Source: Antedon bifida (lineage: Eukaryota > Echinodermata > Crinoidea > Comatulida > Antedonidae). Taken from it: 64,000 bases of DNA. Below are positions 36,001 to 51,600 of the stretch, one piece after another. Positions within the stretch are counted from its first letter, which is position 1. Every line of letters starts with the position of its first letter. The stretch covers positions 31,185,409 to 31,249,408 of the forward strand of contig OY727093.1 in NCBI GenBank assembly GCA_963402885.1. The letters are read 5' to 3'. A program made the translations under genes and the position numbers. Below the pieces are notes generated by a model, which saw only the letters and a list, made by a program, of their open reading frames with translations, searched no databases and was not told the origin of the DNA.

Positions 36001-39000
36001 TTAACATTCTTACTTATTTTTCCTTTTTTTTTAATGATGGCTTTTAACCCTTTTTTTGTCGTCAGTAATGTTTTCAGAAATAATAGCGAAACAATTTGTG
36101 ATGGATTTTACAGTACAGTCAATTCTCCAAATACCGGACACCTTTGGGCTGGCCAAATATGTCTGGTTTTCTGTAAAGTGTGATATTCCAAATGTGTTAT
36201 TAATGGTAAAAATGAATTTTGGACCTCGAGAAAAGTCTGATTTTGGGAGAGTTTCCGGTTTTCAGAAAGTCCGGTATTGAGAGAGTTGACTGTATGTAAC
36301 AACTTATGACTTGTTTTTAGAAAATTAATATGAAGAATTGAAAAATCATAAAAATTAATAAAATACTTTGAAAGAAGCTTGGAATGTCTTAAAATATTGG
36401 AAATCGGTTTAGGGAAATTTGTGACGACCTAGAACCTACTCATATAAAAAAATAAATAAATAAAATATGCCAAAAGTGTGTCAATGGAAACACAACTTAA
36501 TGTCCCCGCATGAATTTCACGTGACGTACAGTAACTAGTTTCTAGTTCCTAAAGCTCTGTCTACACTATCAAAATAGTTTGACAAAAAAAGTGTGATGTG
36601 CCCAAATGTGGTAGTGATATGCCCAAATATGTGGTAGTGATATGACATCATCATGTCTATATTTGGGCACATCACATTTTGTTGTCACATAAAGTTTGAT
36701 AGTGTAGACAGCGCTTTAGTTGTCACAAAGCGAAAGCTTCTTATTGTTCTTATTCTGGACATAAAGGAATTTAGAAACTAATTCCTCGTTGCTAGTATTG
36801 AGGAAATTTCCTTGACGCAACTACTTTCTATTTTGCTCTTAATAAGCAATAAGCTACAAATAGAAAAAATTAATCTATTTATATTAAAACTGTATGATTT
36901 GATTATTATAAAGCTCTGTCTACACTATCAAACTTTATGTGACAACAAAATGTGATGTGCCCAAATATAGACATGATGATGTGGTATATCACTACCATAT
37001 TTGGGCATATCAAACTAGTTTGATAGCGTAGACAGAGCTTAAAGCGATTTATTTTGTTGATTTTTATTGATAGAAAGCAAGCAATGAGGATTCCAAGACT
37101 ACACCTTGGACCGGTGTGTCTAGGTACAAGCTGATGGTGGAAGAGGAACTACGCAAAATAAAAGGGTACATTTACATTTTAAGTACATCATGGTAAAATT
37201 ATGTGAAGCATCCTGCATGAAAATGATAATATTGATTAAATTTATCTCAGTATGTATCTCTACACATGACAATATTTGCCTAGTACAGTAGAAATATTCG
37301 GTAATACTACTTCTCATGTGGTGCCTGTATCATTCTAAATCTCTGTCTACACTATCAAACTTTTTGTGACAAAAAAATGTGATGTGCCAATATATGGACA
37401 TGATGATATATCACTACCATATTTGGGCATGTCACTACCATATTTGGGCACATCACACTTTTTTTGTCAAACTAGTTTGATAGTGTGGACAGAGCTTAAG
37501 GAAGGTTATGGTCCATGACAATAGGCGATATATGTAAAACACAAAAGTTGTATTACAAAATGTCTTCGTTTGTGAATTTTAATAGTAAATGTTATTAAAT
37601 ATATAAATAGATTAAATATTGGAATGTGATTGTAAGGTAACACTTTAAGTACTTTACCAAGTTTCAATTGATCCCATGGCCACCACATAATAAGACAACA
37701 TACCCTATATTTATTAAAAAGTATGGTTTCTGATTGTAATAGTGACCTTTAACCCTCAACGTGGTATGTTGGATTTGGAGTAACCCTAGTTATTGAACAA
37801 ACACATGCAGCAGATTAAATTGATGTACCTGTACTCTAAAAACTAAAAAAACTGGATCAGCGGCACACGTTTATAAAACGGTGCGTTCTAACATTAACAA
37901 TACAGTTACAAAAATAAATTAAATCAAAACTAAAAAAAAATAAATAAAAATTTAAACTTATTAAAAACGGTCAGCAAGTAAATTTAAATACATAAAAATA
38001 GAATTACAGCCAATAGTTAACTCAAAGTGGAGAATTTTTCAAGACTATTTCATTTTCTAACATTTCCTATGATAGGCCTAACAATAATAATTATTGGTCA
38101 GATGTTTTGCCCTACTCTAAAGTAATTTGTACTTTATACTATTAAGTATATTGAGAATAACTCTTGTTACCTCCAGATTTCTAGCCTGCCATTCATACCT
38201 CTAGATCACTGAGCTTGTGCCAATAGCTAGGGGTTAGATTTGATCCCAAGTAAGCAGCCGGTACTGCATGCACAGGATTGTAATTATGATTTCAATCGTT
38301 TAGGTTAAACTGTATAATAGTAAGACCTGCTATTGTGTATGGGATTGCGGATAAGATAGGATTGACTCCAAGGTTGATAATCGGTGCAGTATACAAACAG
38401 CTGCAAGAAAAGATGAAGCTACTCTGGAGCAAAGACTTAAAAATGAACACAGTGTATGTTGAAGATGTCTGCCGCGGCCTCTGGCATCTTGTTGAGAATG
38501 GAGAGATTGGTCAAGTGTATAACATGGTGGATAAGTCAGACACAAGTGAGTATTAAGCACTGTCTACACTATCAATTTATGTGACAAACAAATGTGATGT
38601 GCCCATATGTGGACATGATGATGTCATATCACTACCATATTTGGGCACATCACACTTTTTTTTCAAACTAGTTTGATAATGTAGACAGAGCTTTATACAT
38701 GTTTGTAAAGCCTTGCTTTTAACTTATTTGGTAATGATATTTAAAAATGTTTCATTATTTTCTAACCATGATTCTTTGCTTGTGTTAACTAATAGAATGT
38801 TTTATTTTGTTATCAAACAGCTCAGGGAACGATTACAGATTTGGTCTGTCGCCTTTTTGGAATTCAACATGACTACTTTGGAACCGTAATGTCAAATTTT
38901 GCAAGGGTAAGAACTTTTTTTTACCATACAGGTACATGATTTAAAGTTTATTTCCTGTCAGTGTCATGAGCTTAAACTGCGAATTTACATGCTTGATAAG

Positions 39001-40107
39001 TTAAATACATGATGACTGATATAGCAAAATATAAAGCCTTGTCTACACTATCAAACTTTATGTGACAAAAACTGTGATGTGGCCATATATAGACATGATC
39101 TTTGGTCATATCACTACCATATTTGGGCACATCACACTTTTTTTTGTCGAACTATTTTGATAGTGTAGACTGAGCTTAAGAGTTTGAAAGGTTTTGTTTT
39201 TTTCTCCCCAGATGAATATGACAGACATTGTGGAAGATTCTAATGACAAACACTTAGCACCGTGGTCTGATGCTTGTAAGGAAAACGGAATTGAGAACAC
39301 ACCACTGAGTCCGTACTTAGATCAGGTAAAATTAGTTTATTTTATATTCATAATACTATAAAGATTGTGGGTCACATGGCATGCAATAGTACGCATTATT
39401 GAATGGTCATTGAAATAACCTTTCATCATTCACCATTATTTGTACCATAACACTCATAAACATTCATTATTTGTATACTATGTGATAATATGATATAATA
39501 ATGATAGTGTGATGAATATGCTATGTTTTATAATTGTACTAAATATACATAATATTTAATATTGCAGGAATTGCTCTACAACAAACATTTATATGTGGAT
39601 AGCAGTAAAATAGAAGGAACTGGATTTCAATATAAACACCCCAACTTGACAATTGAAACATTAAGAGAGGTAATAATATTACATATTTATTCATGAATTT
39701 AAATATACATTTTACAATGCTATTATGATAATACTTTATAATGATAAATATATGAATCTTATGTTTGCAACAACTAGAGACCAGTGATGATGTCATATCA
39801 CTACCATATTTGGGCATATCACTTCCATATTTGGGCACATCACAATTTTTTTTGTCAAACTAGTTTGATAGACAGATCTTTAGAACACCTTGCTACAATT
39901 GTTGTCTTACAATGTATTGAGCAAATGGAAATATTGTCATACCCCTCTATTGTAATGCTGTGTTACTATAAGCAATGACACTGTACTGAATAAAACTGAA
40001 TTGTCAAATCGGCGATTAAGGTATCAAATATTCATTTTTATTGTTGTTTTCAGATTGTGAAAGACTATGTAGATATGGGAATTTTTCCAAAAACGTTGGT
40101 ACCATAG
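30094..40107 (+). CDS. NAD-dependent epimerase/dehydratase-like protein (extended SDR), 12 exons
   Basis: Exons: 30094-30115, 31122-31180, 32030-32086, 33580-33628, 34219-34313, 34630-34743, 37074-37165, 38304-38545, 38821-38906, 39212-39325, 39568-39669, 40054-40107. They total 1086 nt and close in frame as 361 residues plus stop. The N-terminus MKVLILGGCGFIGRHLV is a Rossmann GxxGxxG nucleotide-binding loop at about residues 7-13. FDVVINLAAET follows as the strand-4 motif, then IYIEVSTAQVY with the catalytic-type Ser/Thr. The usual YxxxK is altered: GVSRYKLMVEEEL keeps the Lys, but the residue four before it is Val. RPAIVYGI and VYVEDVCRGLW fit the extended-SDR C-terminal half. There is no signal peptide, so a cytosolic place is likely. 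The substrate is unknown. Confidence 0.88.
31215..31395. repeat. Possible LINE 3' tail in epimerase intron 2
   Basis: CATTCATTCATTTCTTTATTTCGG followed by oligo-A runs resembles 3' ends of non-LTR elements elsewhere in the window (24754 and 63697). There is no coding part. Confidence 0.35.
33012..33155 (+). mobile_element. MITE family M1 copy (33.0 kb)
   Basis: The left end is intact, with two degraded units (CAAACATTGTAGTGATGTG type). The right end is shortened to TTTTTGTAGACAGAGCTTA. It lies in an epimerase intron. Confidence 0.78.
33698..34055. mobile_element. 358-bp inverted-repeat element
   Basis: The left end AGGGCCTGTTCAGACTTACAG and the inverse of the right end (AAGGGTATGTTCAGATACATG) are imperfect terminal repeats. 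Both continue into GAGTT. It has no ORF and lies in epimerase intron 4, ending 163 bases before exon 5. Confidence 0.55.
34404..34580 (+). mobile_element. MITE family M1 copy with AT microsatellite
   Basis: Full-length copy with two internal units. The centre carries an expanded (AT)n run in place of CATGTCCATATATGG. Confidence 0.85.
34820..34975 (-). mobile_element. MITE family M1 copy (34.8 kb)
   Basis: Both inverted ends are present. It is in opposite orientation to the copy 240 bases upstream, so the two could pair in the pre-mRNA. It starts 76 bases after epimerase exon 6. Confidence 0.83.
35453..35594 (+). mobile_element. MITE family M1 copy (35.5 kb)
   Basis: Left end intact and one internal unit. 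The right end is changed to GTTTGATAGTGTAGATGATGGCGC. Confidence 0.8.
36114..36294 (+). mobile_element. Tigger/pogo-type MITE (family M2), copy 2
   Basis: It starts TACAGTCAATTCTCC and ends GAGAGAGTTGACTGTA. The interior matches the element at 10515-10694 (CACCTTTGGGCTGGCCA, TCTGGTTTTCTG). It lies in the long epimerase intron 6. Confidence 0.65.
36551..36718 (+). mobile_element. MITE family M1 copy (36.5 kb)
   Basis: Full length, with two internal units and flanking TA at both ends (CCTA before AAGCTC, GCTTTA at the end). Confidence 0.85.
36910..37043 (-). mobile_element. MITE family M1 copy 30 bp upstream of epimerase exon 7
   Basis: Both ends are present, with a single ACTACCATATTTGGGC unit followed at once by CAAACTAGTTTGATAGCG. 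It stops 30 bases before the exon 7 acceptor, so it lies close to the branch-point region. Confidence 0.8.
37337..37500 (-). mobile_element. MITE family M1 copy (37.3 kb)
   Basis: Both ends are present (CTCTGTCTACACTATC and GATAGTGTGGACAGAGCTTA), with two internal units. Confidence 0.84.
38554..38695 (-). mobile_element. MITE family M1 copy next to the epimerase exon 8 donor
   Basis: It begins 9 bases after the end of exon 8, just past the GTGAGT donor, without breaking it. One internal unit; both ends present. Confidence 0.84.
39033..39180 (-). mobile_element. MITE family M1 copy 32 bp upstream of epimerase exon 10
   Basis: Ends AAAGCCTTGTCTACACTATC and GATAGTGTAGACTGAGCTTA, with one internal unit. 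The exon 10 acceptor at 39211 lies just beyond and looks normal (TTTTTTTCTCCCCAG). Confidence 0.84.
39784..39882 (-). mobile_element. MITE family M1 copy lacking its left end
   Basis: Starts in the middle (GATGATGTCATATCACTACC), has two units, and ends with a shortened right repeat TTTGATAGACAGATCTTTA. Confidence 0.75.
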
Positions 40108-40444
40108 CAGTGTATATGATGAGTACAACAGATTTACATATTCTGAGCTTTGAAATAACACAAAAAAACAACTTTACAAATTAATTTTTCACGCTATAAA
40201 TATTAGTGGTATATTAAAAAAATAAGGGTATTTTAATATACCAACTAATATTGTAAGTTTTACTTGATGTATTGAAATAGGGAAATAAGGGTATTCTTAA
40301 TATTTAATATTCTTCTATCGCCTAATGCCAATATGAATGATTTTAAACATAATATACATCATAAACTCTTACCCATAAATTGTACACGATTGCCAGACCT
40401 TATTACAACAAAATATTGACTATTTTTATCAATTCAATAATCTG

Positions 40445-40450
40445 AATAAA
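40445..40450 (+). terminator. Candidate polyadenylation signal of the epimerase gene
   Basis: AATAAA lies 338 bases after the stop codon. Other AATAAA sites occur further on, so this is only the first plausible one. Confidence 0.3.
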
Positions 40451-40601
40451 TTATAGAAAACCACTGAATTTGGTTAAACAGAAAAGCAAAGGTTTTCATA
40501 CTAAATTATTAATAAGTATTAAGAAAAGAACAAATATTTGTTAATTGTTAAATTTAGTTAAAATTATGTATGTTTTTCTATGACTTCCTATAACAGCACT
40601 A

Positions 40602-40746
40602 TCACTACACTATCAAAGTTAATGTGACAAAAAAATGTGATGTGTTCATAATATGGACACAATGAATGAGAATCATATTTCTACCATATTTGGGCACATC
40701 ACACTTTATTTTTGTCAAATTAGTTTGATAGTGTAGACAGAGATTT
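40602..40746 (-). mobile_element. MITE family M1 copy (40.6 kb)
   Basis: Both ends present but diverged; one internal unit, with a small insertion at ATATGGACACAATGAATG. Confidence 0.78.
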
Positions 40747-41623
40747 CACTCATTATCTATCCAATAAGCAACACTGATGCATTTGCTCTTTTTGAGAAAA
40801 CAAATTGAAAACAATAGTTAGTGATAAGCATTCAAATATTTTATATTTTATTTTATATATTACTTCAATAGGAGTATATATATTGGAGTGGAATTGAGTA
40901 TAAAAAACAATTAATCTATGAGACATCAATTAAATAGCCAATTTGATTTCTTCTCTGAAAATGTATTTTTGTGTATGGAATCATTATATGCCCATATTAG
41001 TAATTATAATGTATGAATACTATTTATTATATTTATTAACATAACATCTTGATTGGTTTATATATAAATATGTATAATTTTCTGATGTTCTTTTAAAAAT
41101 TTATTCTGTTTATTATTATTACTGAATACTTCCAAATATTTAATTAAATCTGTTTTTAATTAAGTAATACATCTTGGTAAAATTTGTAATATAACAACTA
41201 TTATTATAATCTGTAATGAAATAATGAATTAGTATAGTGGTACACTGTGCAATATCATATACAGAAATTTAATTTTGAAATTGTATTCTTGAAAGTAACT
41301 TATTTTGTAAGTTTTGCAATCTTTAGTTGTAGGTGCTCTTTCAGCTTTGCTGATACAGTGTATCTGAATTTCAGTATAAAATTTAAGCTTTAACTTACAC
41401 ACACAATCTTTCTATGACCCAGGTTAATACAACAAAATAGAAGTTAAAGGTAAGACCAATACTATTTTGGATGATGATGTAATGAAGAGTATAATGACAA
41501 TTTATGTGACAATGTCAAATGTAATTTCAATGACCAATATTTTTTTATGAAGTGAATGGATTATTTATGCACTGCTTATGGGTATTTTAAGACCAATAAT
41601 ATTTTTTATGAAATAAATGGATT

Positions 41624-41750
41624 AAAGCTCTGTCTACACTATCAAACTTTATGTGACAAAAAAATGTGATGTGCACAAATATGGTGTTGCAATGACATCA
41701 TCATGTCCATATATGGGCACATACAGTTTGATAGTGTAGACAGAGCTTTA
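41624..41750 (+). mobile_element. MITE family M1 copy (41.6 kb)
   Basis: Both ends intact with a single shortened unit (CAAATATGGTGTTGCAATG). Confidence 0.82.
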
Positions 41751-42284
41751 TAATTGCTGTTCTTGCTTATGAGTAATTTAAGACTATTTTGGATGTTTTG
41801 TAATCATGTCATTTCAATGACCAATATTTTGAATATGAAATGGATGGATTAAGAATTTCTATTTATGCACTGCTTATGAATATATTTCAATCTGTTTATT
41901 TATGCAAAAAATATATATTTATTTTTACTGCTTTATAAATGAATGTGCGACTAAGTTTAAGAAACACAGAAGTTATGATACAAATACGACGGACAAAGAA
42001 AATAAAGTACTGATATACGATGCAGTGAAGTTTTTAAGTGATCATTTTGATTTAGTATTACAATTCAACAAATTCAACAAACATTTAATTCATCAAATGC
42101 TATACAAATAATACAGAACATAAAATGAGGACCAACCTAGAAGTAAACTTGTCTCAGTTGGTCCTTTACCCCACAAATACTAATACTTGGTTTAGTGTGT
42201 TCAACATAAGTAACTAAATAAATAAATATCTATTCTTCTTAAATATTTTACATAGTAAGATGTCTGTAATTCGTATCATTTTAA

Positions 42285-42530
42285 TTGATTCATATAAAAA
42301 AAAATTATTTACCTGAAAAAATGTAATTTAAAGCAAAAAATACTTAAATTGTCTGACAAAGGTTTTGGTTAAAATTAAGTTTCTTTCCTTTTTATAAGTG
42401 AAATAATTATTTTTTTGGTTTTTTTTTACATATAACTTTATAACGTGACTAACTTGATTAAAATGGCAAAATGGCCTATTCAAAGTCTGATTTATTAATC
42501 TTCATTTTTGGGGACAATACATCTAAGTTC
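42285..42530. repeat. Interspersed repeat family R1, copy 3
   Basis: Shares GTCTGACAAAGG, AAGTGAAATAATTATTT, GGCCTATTCAAAGTCTGAT and GGGGACAATACATCT with the copies at 1805 and 16512. Confidence 0.6.
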
Positions 42531-42865
42531 CTTTATGCCCATGTCAGTACAGAAATGTGATTGAATGTAATAGTGTTTACTGTGTTGATTGGATGTAGAC
42601 CTACTTAGAAAAGGGAATACTAATATAAATCATCATCAGCATAACCCATTAGTAAGTGCAGGCCTGAGTAAGTGTATTTTACGCAAACAAAATGAAACGG
42701 TTGTTATCTTAAGGTAATCTTTATACCAAATTATTAACATAATACTTGATAACTCTCGTTTTATCAGTCAAAGTCCATAGCAATCAATAACCAATATATC
42801 AGCGATTTCTAAATTAAACCACTACTGTGTGCATTTAAATTTGGAGTGTAAAGTTGTTACAGAAA

Positions 42866-47821
<4,956 letters not shown>

Positions 47822-47945
47822 AACCATCAATTACTGTACGCGTAAACTTACGCGCGTTTGCTATAAATAATCTTGAACTGAGTGTAAATTTGAAATTTAT
47901 GAACATTGTTTTACACCATATAAAATCGTTGTTTAATCAGTAGAG

Positions 47946-47951
47946 AATAAA
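47946..47951 (+). terminator. Polyadenylation signal of esterase 1
   Basis: AATAAA 125 bases after the TGA stop, with GT/T-rich sequence following (TAGTTTGGTTGTAAT). Confidence 0.5.
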
Positions 47952-48116
47952 TGTACTATAACGCAATAGTTTGGTTGTAATACAGTATACACAAATAAAT
48001 ATATTTTATGTACAAAATGTGCAGGTATTTGTCTCTTACAAAATATTACATAGTACATAATACAGCTAGCCTATCTGTATTTGTTAAACCTGAATAAACA
48101 GAAGTTTTAGATACTA

Positions 48117-48218
48117 TGATATGCCCATATATGGACATGATGATGTCATATCACTACCATATTTGGGCACATCACATCTTTTTTGTCAAACTAGTTTGAT
48201 AGTGAGACAGAGCTTTAG
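48117..48218 (-). mobile_element. MITE family M1 copy lacking its left end
   Basis: Begins GATATGCCCATATATGG, has one unit and a right end with one base lost (GATAGTGAGACAGAGCTTTA). It lies between esterases 1 and 2. Confidence 0.76.
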
Positions 48219-48688
48219 ATAATGTCTTTCGAATATGATAACAAGAAGTGTAGACTCGACGTGTTTTTAGTATGGATACAATAGTTGATAAAACAAAATA
48301 TGAATTATGACTATTATACATTTATTTCTACATACGTAGGCCCTACAGAAAATATCTTGCTAATTAATATTCTAGAAAATATCTATATAAAGCCTGTAAA
48401 AATAGTAATCATGTATATAACACCCATCTACAGTGGCACTACTTATACCATAATCTGGCATGACCTCAAATGGGTACAATGGTTAATTGCACGACCCAAA
48501 ATTAAATGATAACCCGGTCGTCATTAGTGCATGGTACTCTTCAGACTTGTATTGTAGACAAATTAATGTTATCGGTACTTAGGTAAGCTATTGTAAGCAC
48601 ACTCTGATTATTATCGTTCAGAAACTTAAGAGAGAGCGTATGGTCTGATCTTTTATCCAAGCTACTTTCACAAAAGCTATCAATAAAT

Positions 48689-51600
48689 ATGAACTATTGG
48701 ACCGTTTTCACTATTGTTGCCAGTTTTCTTACTTTAGTAACGTCAAAAACGATCTTAACAAATTTAGGTTATGTCAACGGAACTAATTTACTGTTTCAGG
48801 AAAGTAAATACATTAATAAGAATGTAAGTATTGATGTATACCGAGGGATTCCATTTGCCGAACCACCTCTAGAAAAACTCAGGTTCAAGAGGCCTGTCGA
48901 AAAACAGCCATGGCGACCACAAGTATGGGACGCTACTTACAACAGAAACGTTTGCGAACAAACGAATCCTAATATTGTATCAGCGGACACAACAGAAGAT
49001 TGTTTATATTTAAATATATTTGTTCCTGATCTTGAGACTGTTCCTGTAAGTATTTCAACGTTTGTATTCTTGGAGAAAAATAAATGATTGTAACAACAAG
49101 TCCGAGATGGTCATCTAAATATTAGAAATATCAGCACCATACTAAGGTTTTCTTTAATCCAATCGGTTGCTGCTATGTACATATAATGTTAATTAAGCTC
49201 TGTCTACACTATCAAACTATTTTGAAAAAAGGGTGTGATGTTCCTAAATATGGTAGTTTTATGATATCATCATCACTTTTTTTTGTCACATAAAATGTGA
49301 TAGTGTAGACAGAGCTTTAGAAACATCACACGACAGAAAGCACAATCACCTTATCTATATAAAATTGCTGATTCGATTTTGCAGGTAGGAGGGACTGCAG
49401 TAATGGTGTGGTTTTATGGTGGAGCTTTTGTGTTAGGAGGTGGATCTGAACCAGAATACGACCCCAGAGCATTAGTAGCCGTTGGTGACGTCATCGTAGT
49501 TACAGTGAACTACCGCTTGGGAATCTATGGTTTTCTAACAACTGGTATAATCATAAAAAAATCTTTCTATAAATAACAATTTAATTGTAAAATACATAAT
49601 TATATAATTTCCAAGAAAGATAACAATTTGTATTCTCATTTATAAGGTGATGATGTAGCACCTGGGAATTATGGGATGCTTGATCAAGTTATGGCGTTGA
49701 AATGGATTCAAGATAACATTGCAGGTAATGTGTTTATTCAATCGTTTACCATTTAAAATCAACCAACAACAAAAAATCAAGCCCGAAGATCGAGCCTTAC
49801 CCGAGCCCGAGTATTAAAACATACAATAATGTCATCGTTTATTTCATGGGAAAGTCCCCCCCCCCCCCGCCCCTTAAATGTCCTCTGAATAGGGGTCGTC
49901 CCAAAGTAGGGGCTCTCTGTATTTACAACACTCTTATTTTACAGAATTCAATGGTGACCCAGACCGTATAACAATTTTTGGTCAAAGTGCGGGAGCAGCA
50001 AGTGTTCATTTTCATATTTTGTCACCCTTGAGTAAAGGGTTGTTTAAACGAGGTCTTATGCAAGTATGTAGACAAATTAATACGTATGTTATTTGGTTTT
50101 AATATCAACAGAAAACAATCGAGAAAACTCACATTAACTGTCATATAGCCATATAGGCCTATGGCTTAATATACAACATGACGTAGAATATAAATTAGGC
50201 CTCGTGTATATTAAGCATATTACCATTACAACGGCAATGTAAAACTTAAACTATCCAATGACACTGATAGTCCGATTTGATGACAGAATGACATTATTAA
50301 AACCATTAGGTAGGCTATAGGCTTCTTCAAAGGCTGATGATGAAGGAATGATGTGATGTGGGCCTAGGTAGGCTAGGCCTATATTCTAAGCGTGAGAGCT
50401 TACGCGGAATATTCAAGCCATTGAGGCTGAGCCTAGCGTATTCTAAGCCTACCGTAGATGTAGGCTAGCTACTGTACTTAGCCTGAGGTTAGATTGATGG
50501 AAACAAAGTTAACCTAAACTGAAACTAAAATAACAATAACATTCATACTCTTAATAACAGTTTAAACTATCGTAACATAACAGAAAACTAATGTAAATGA
50601 TGCTTATACATACAGTTGGAGTTTTGATATTTCCATTTTCTTGAGTTGTGATCGCCGACACCGTGGATGATTCGATGGTGATCAATTCACGCGCCGAATT
50701 AAACGATGTTTCTGATTGGTCAGTAATTCAATTTAGTTGTCTGCCCTCATGACGAAACACAAACTTTAAGAATATAATTACGCATGCGCATATATGCCTG
50801 CAGATATAAGTTGTCGGCTACATTAAATACAAATGCTTATTTTATATTGTACATTTACACAGAGTGGTACAGCAATAGCTGGTTGGGCTGTCGAGTTGGA
50901 TAAGAGCAAGAGTGTTGCTAATGGAAGATATGTTGGTAAAGCCGTAAACTGTACAAATAAAACATCTGCTGACTTTGTAGAATGTCTTCAGTCAAGACCA
51001 ACGAGAGAAATTACTGCTGCACAACGCCAGGTAAATCATAAAAACATGGTGTCCATTATTTATTTATTTTGAGTAAAATTGATAAAAGTTTACACTATAC
51101 AATGGGCTAATAATAAATGCAATTTATAGTTGGTTTTAGGTATCTCAAACACGTTTCCATTCGTACCAGTAGTGGATAACTTCTTCCTACCCGGTGCCCC
51201 AGCAACTCTAATTGCCAAGACGGAATACCAGTCGACTGACATTCTCATAGGTTCAAACTATGACGACGGTTCACTATGGGCTCTCAAAGAGAACATTGAT
51301 TACGTCACCAGGAAGGAACCTCCTGAAATGCCCCTGGACGTTTTTCAATCTACCTTTCCAGAGTATGTTTATAATTACAATGACCCGTATGTATTAAATG
51401 CAGTTGAACATCAGTATCTGGACTGGACAACTGCAGACGATCCTACAGTCAGTCAACTGGAAGGCTTTGTTCAGATGACCACTGATCAAGATTTCGCGTG
51501 TCCGGCGATAGAAGTCGCTAGAGCGCATGCGCAGCGGGGAGATCGGGTATTTCTATACGAAATGACACATATACCGTCTATGTCAGTCTATACTATAAAT

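Larger units (their letters stand above)
40108..42865. other. Intergenic DNA between epimerase and esterase 1
   Basis: No supported gene. It holds the epimerase 3' UTR, two M1 MITEs, a repeated segment ATTTTTTATGAA-TGGATTA (about 41540-41840, two or three diverged copies) and the R1 repeat at 42285-42530. The last 100 bases should contain the esterase 1 promoter, but no TATA box is clear. Confidence 0.5.

Noticed and set aside
41902..42111. 69-codon frame on the plus strand
   Set aside because: It lies in AT-rich intergenic DNA, has no recognisable motif, and has neither splice context nor promoter.
49855..49880. Poly-C run in esterase 2 intron 3
   Set aside because: A simple homopolymer in an otherwise ordinary intron, with no conserved partner sequence.
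51142..51150. Acceptor at TTTTAG/GTATCTC for esterase 2 exon 6
   Set aside because: It would break the reading frame. The acceptor at 51129 (TTTATAG) keeps phase 0 and gives a segment of the same length as esterase 1.
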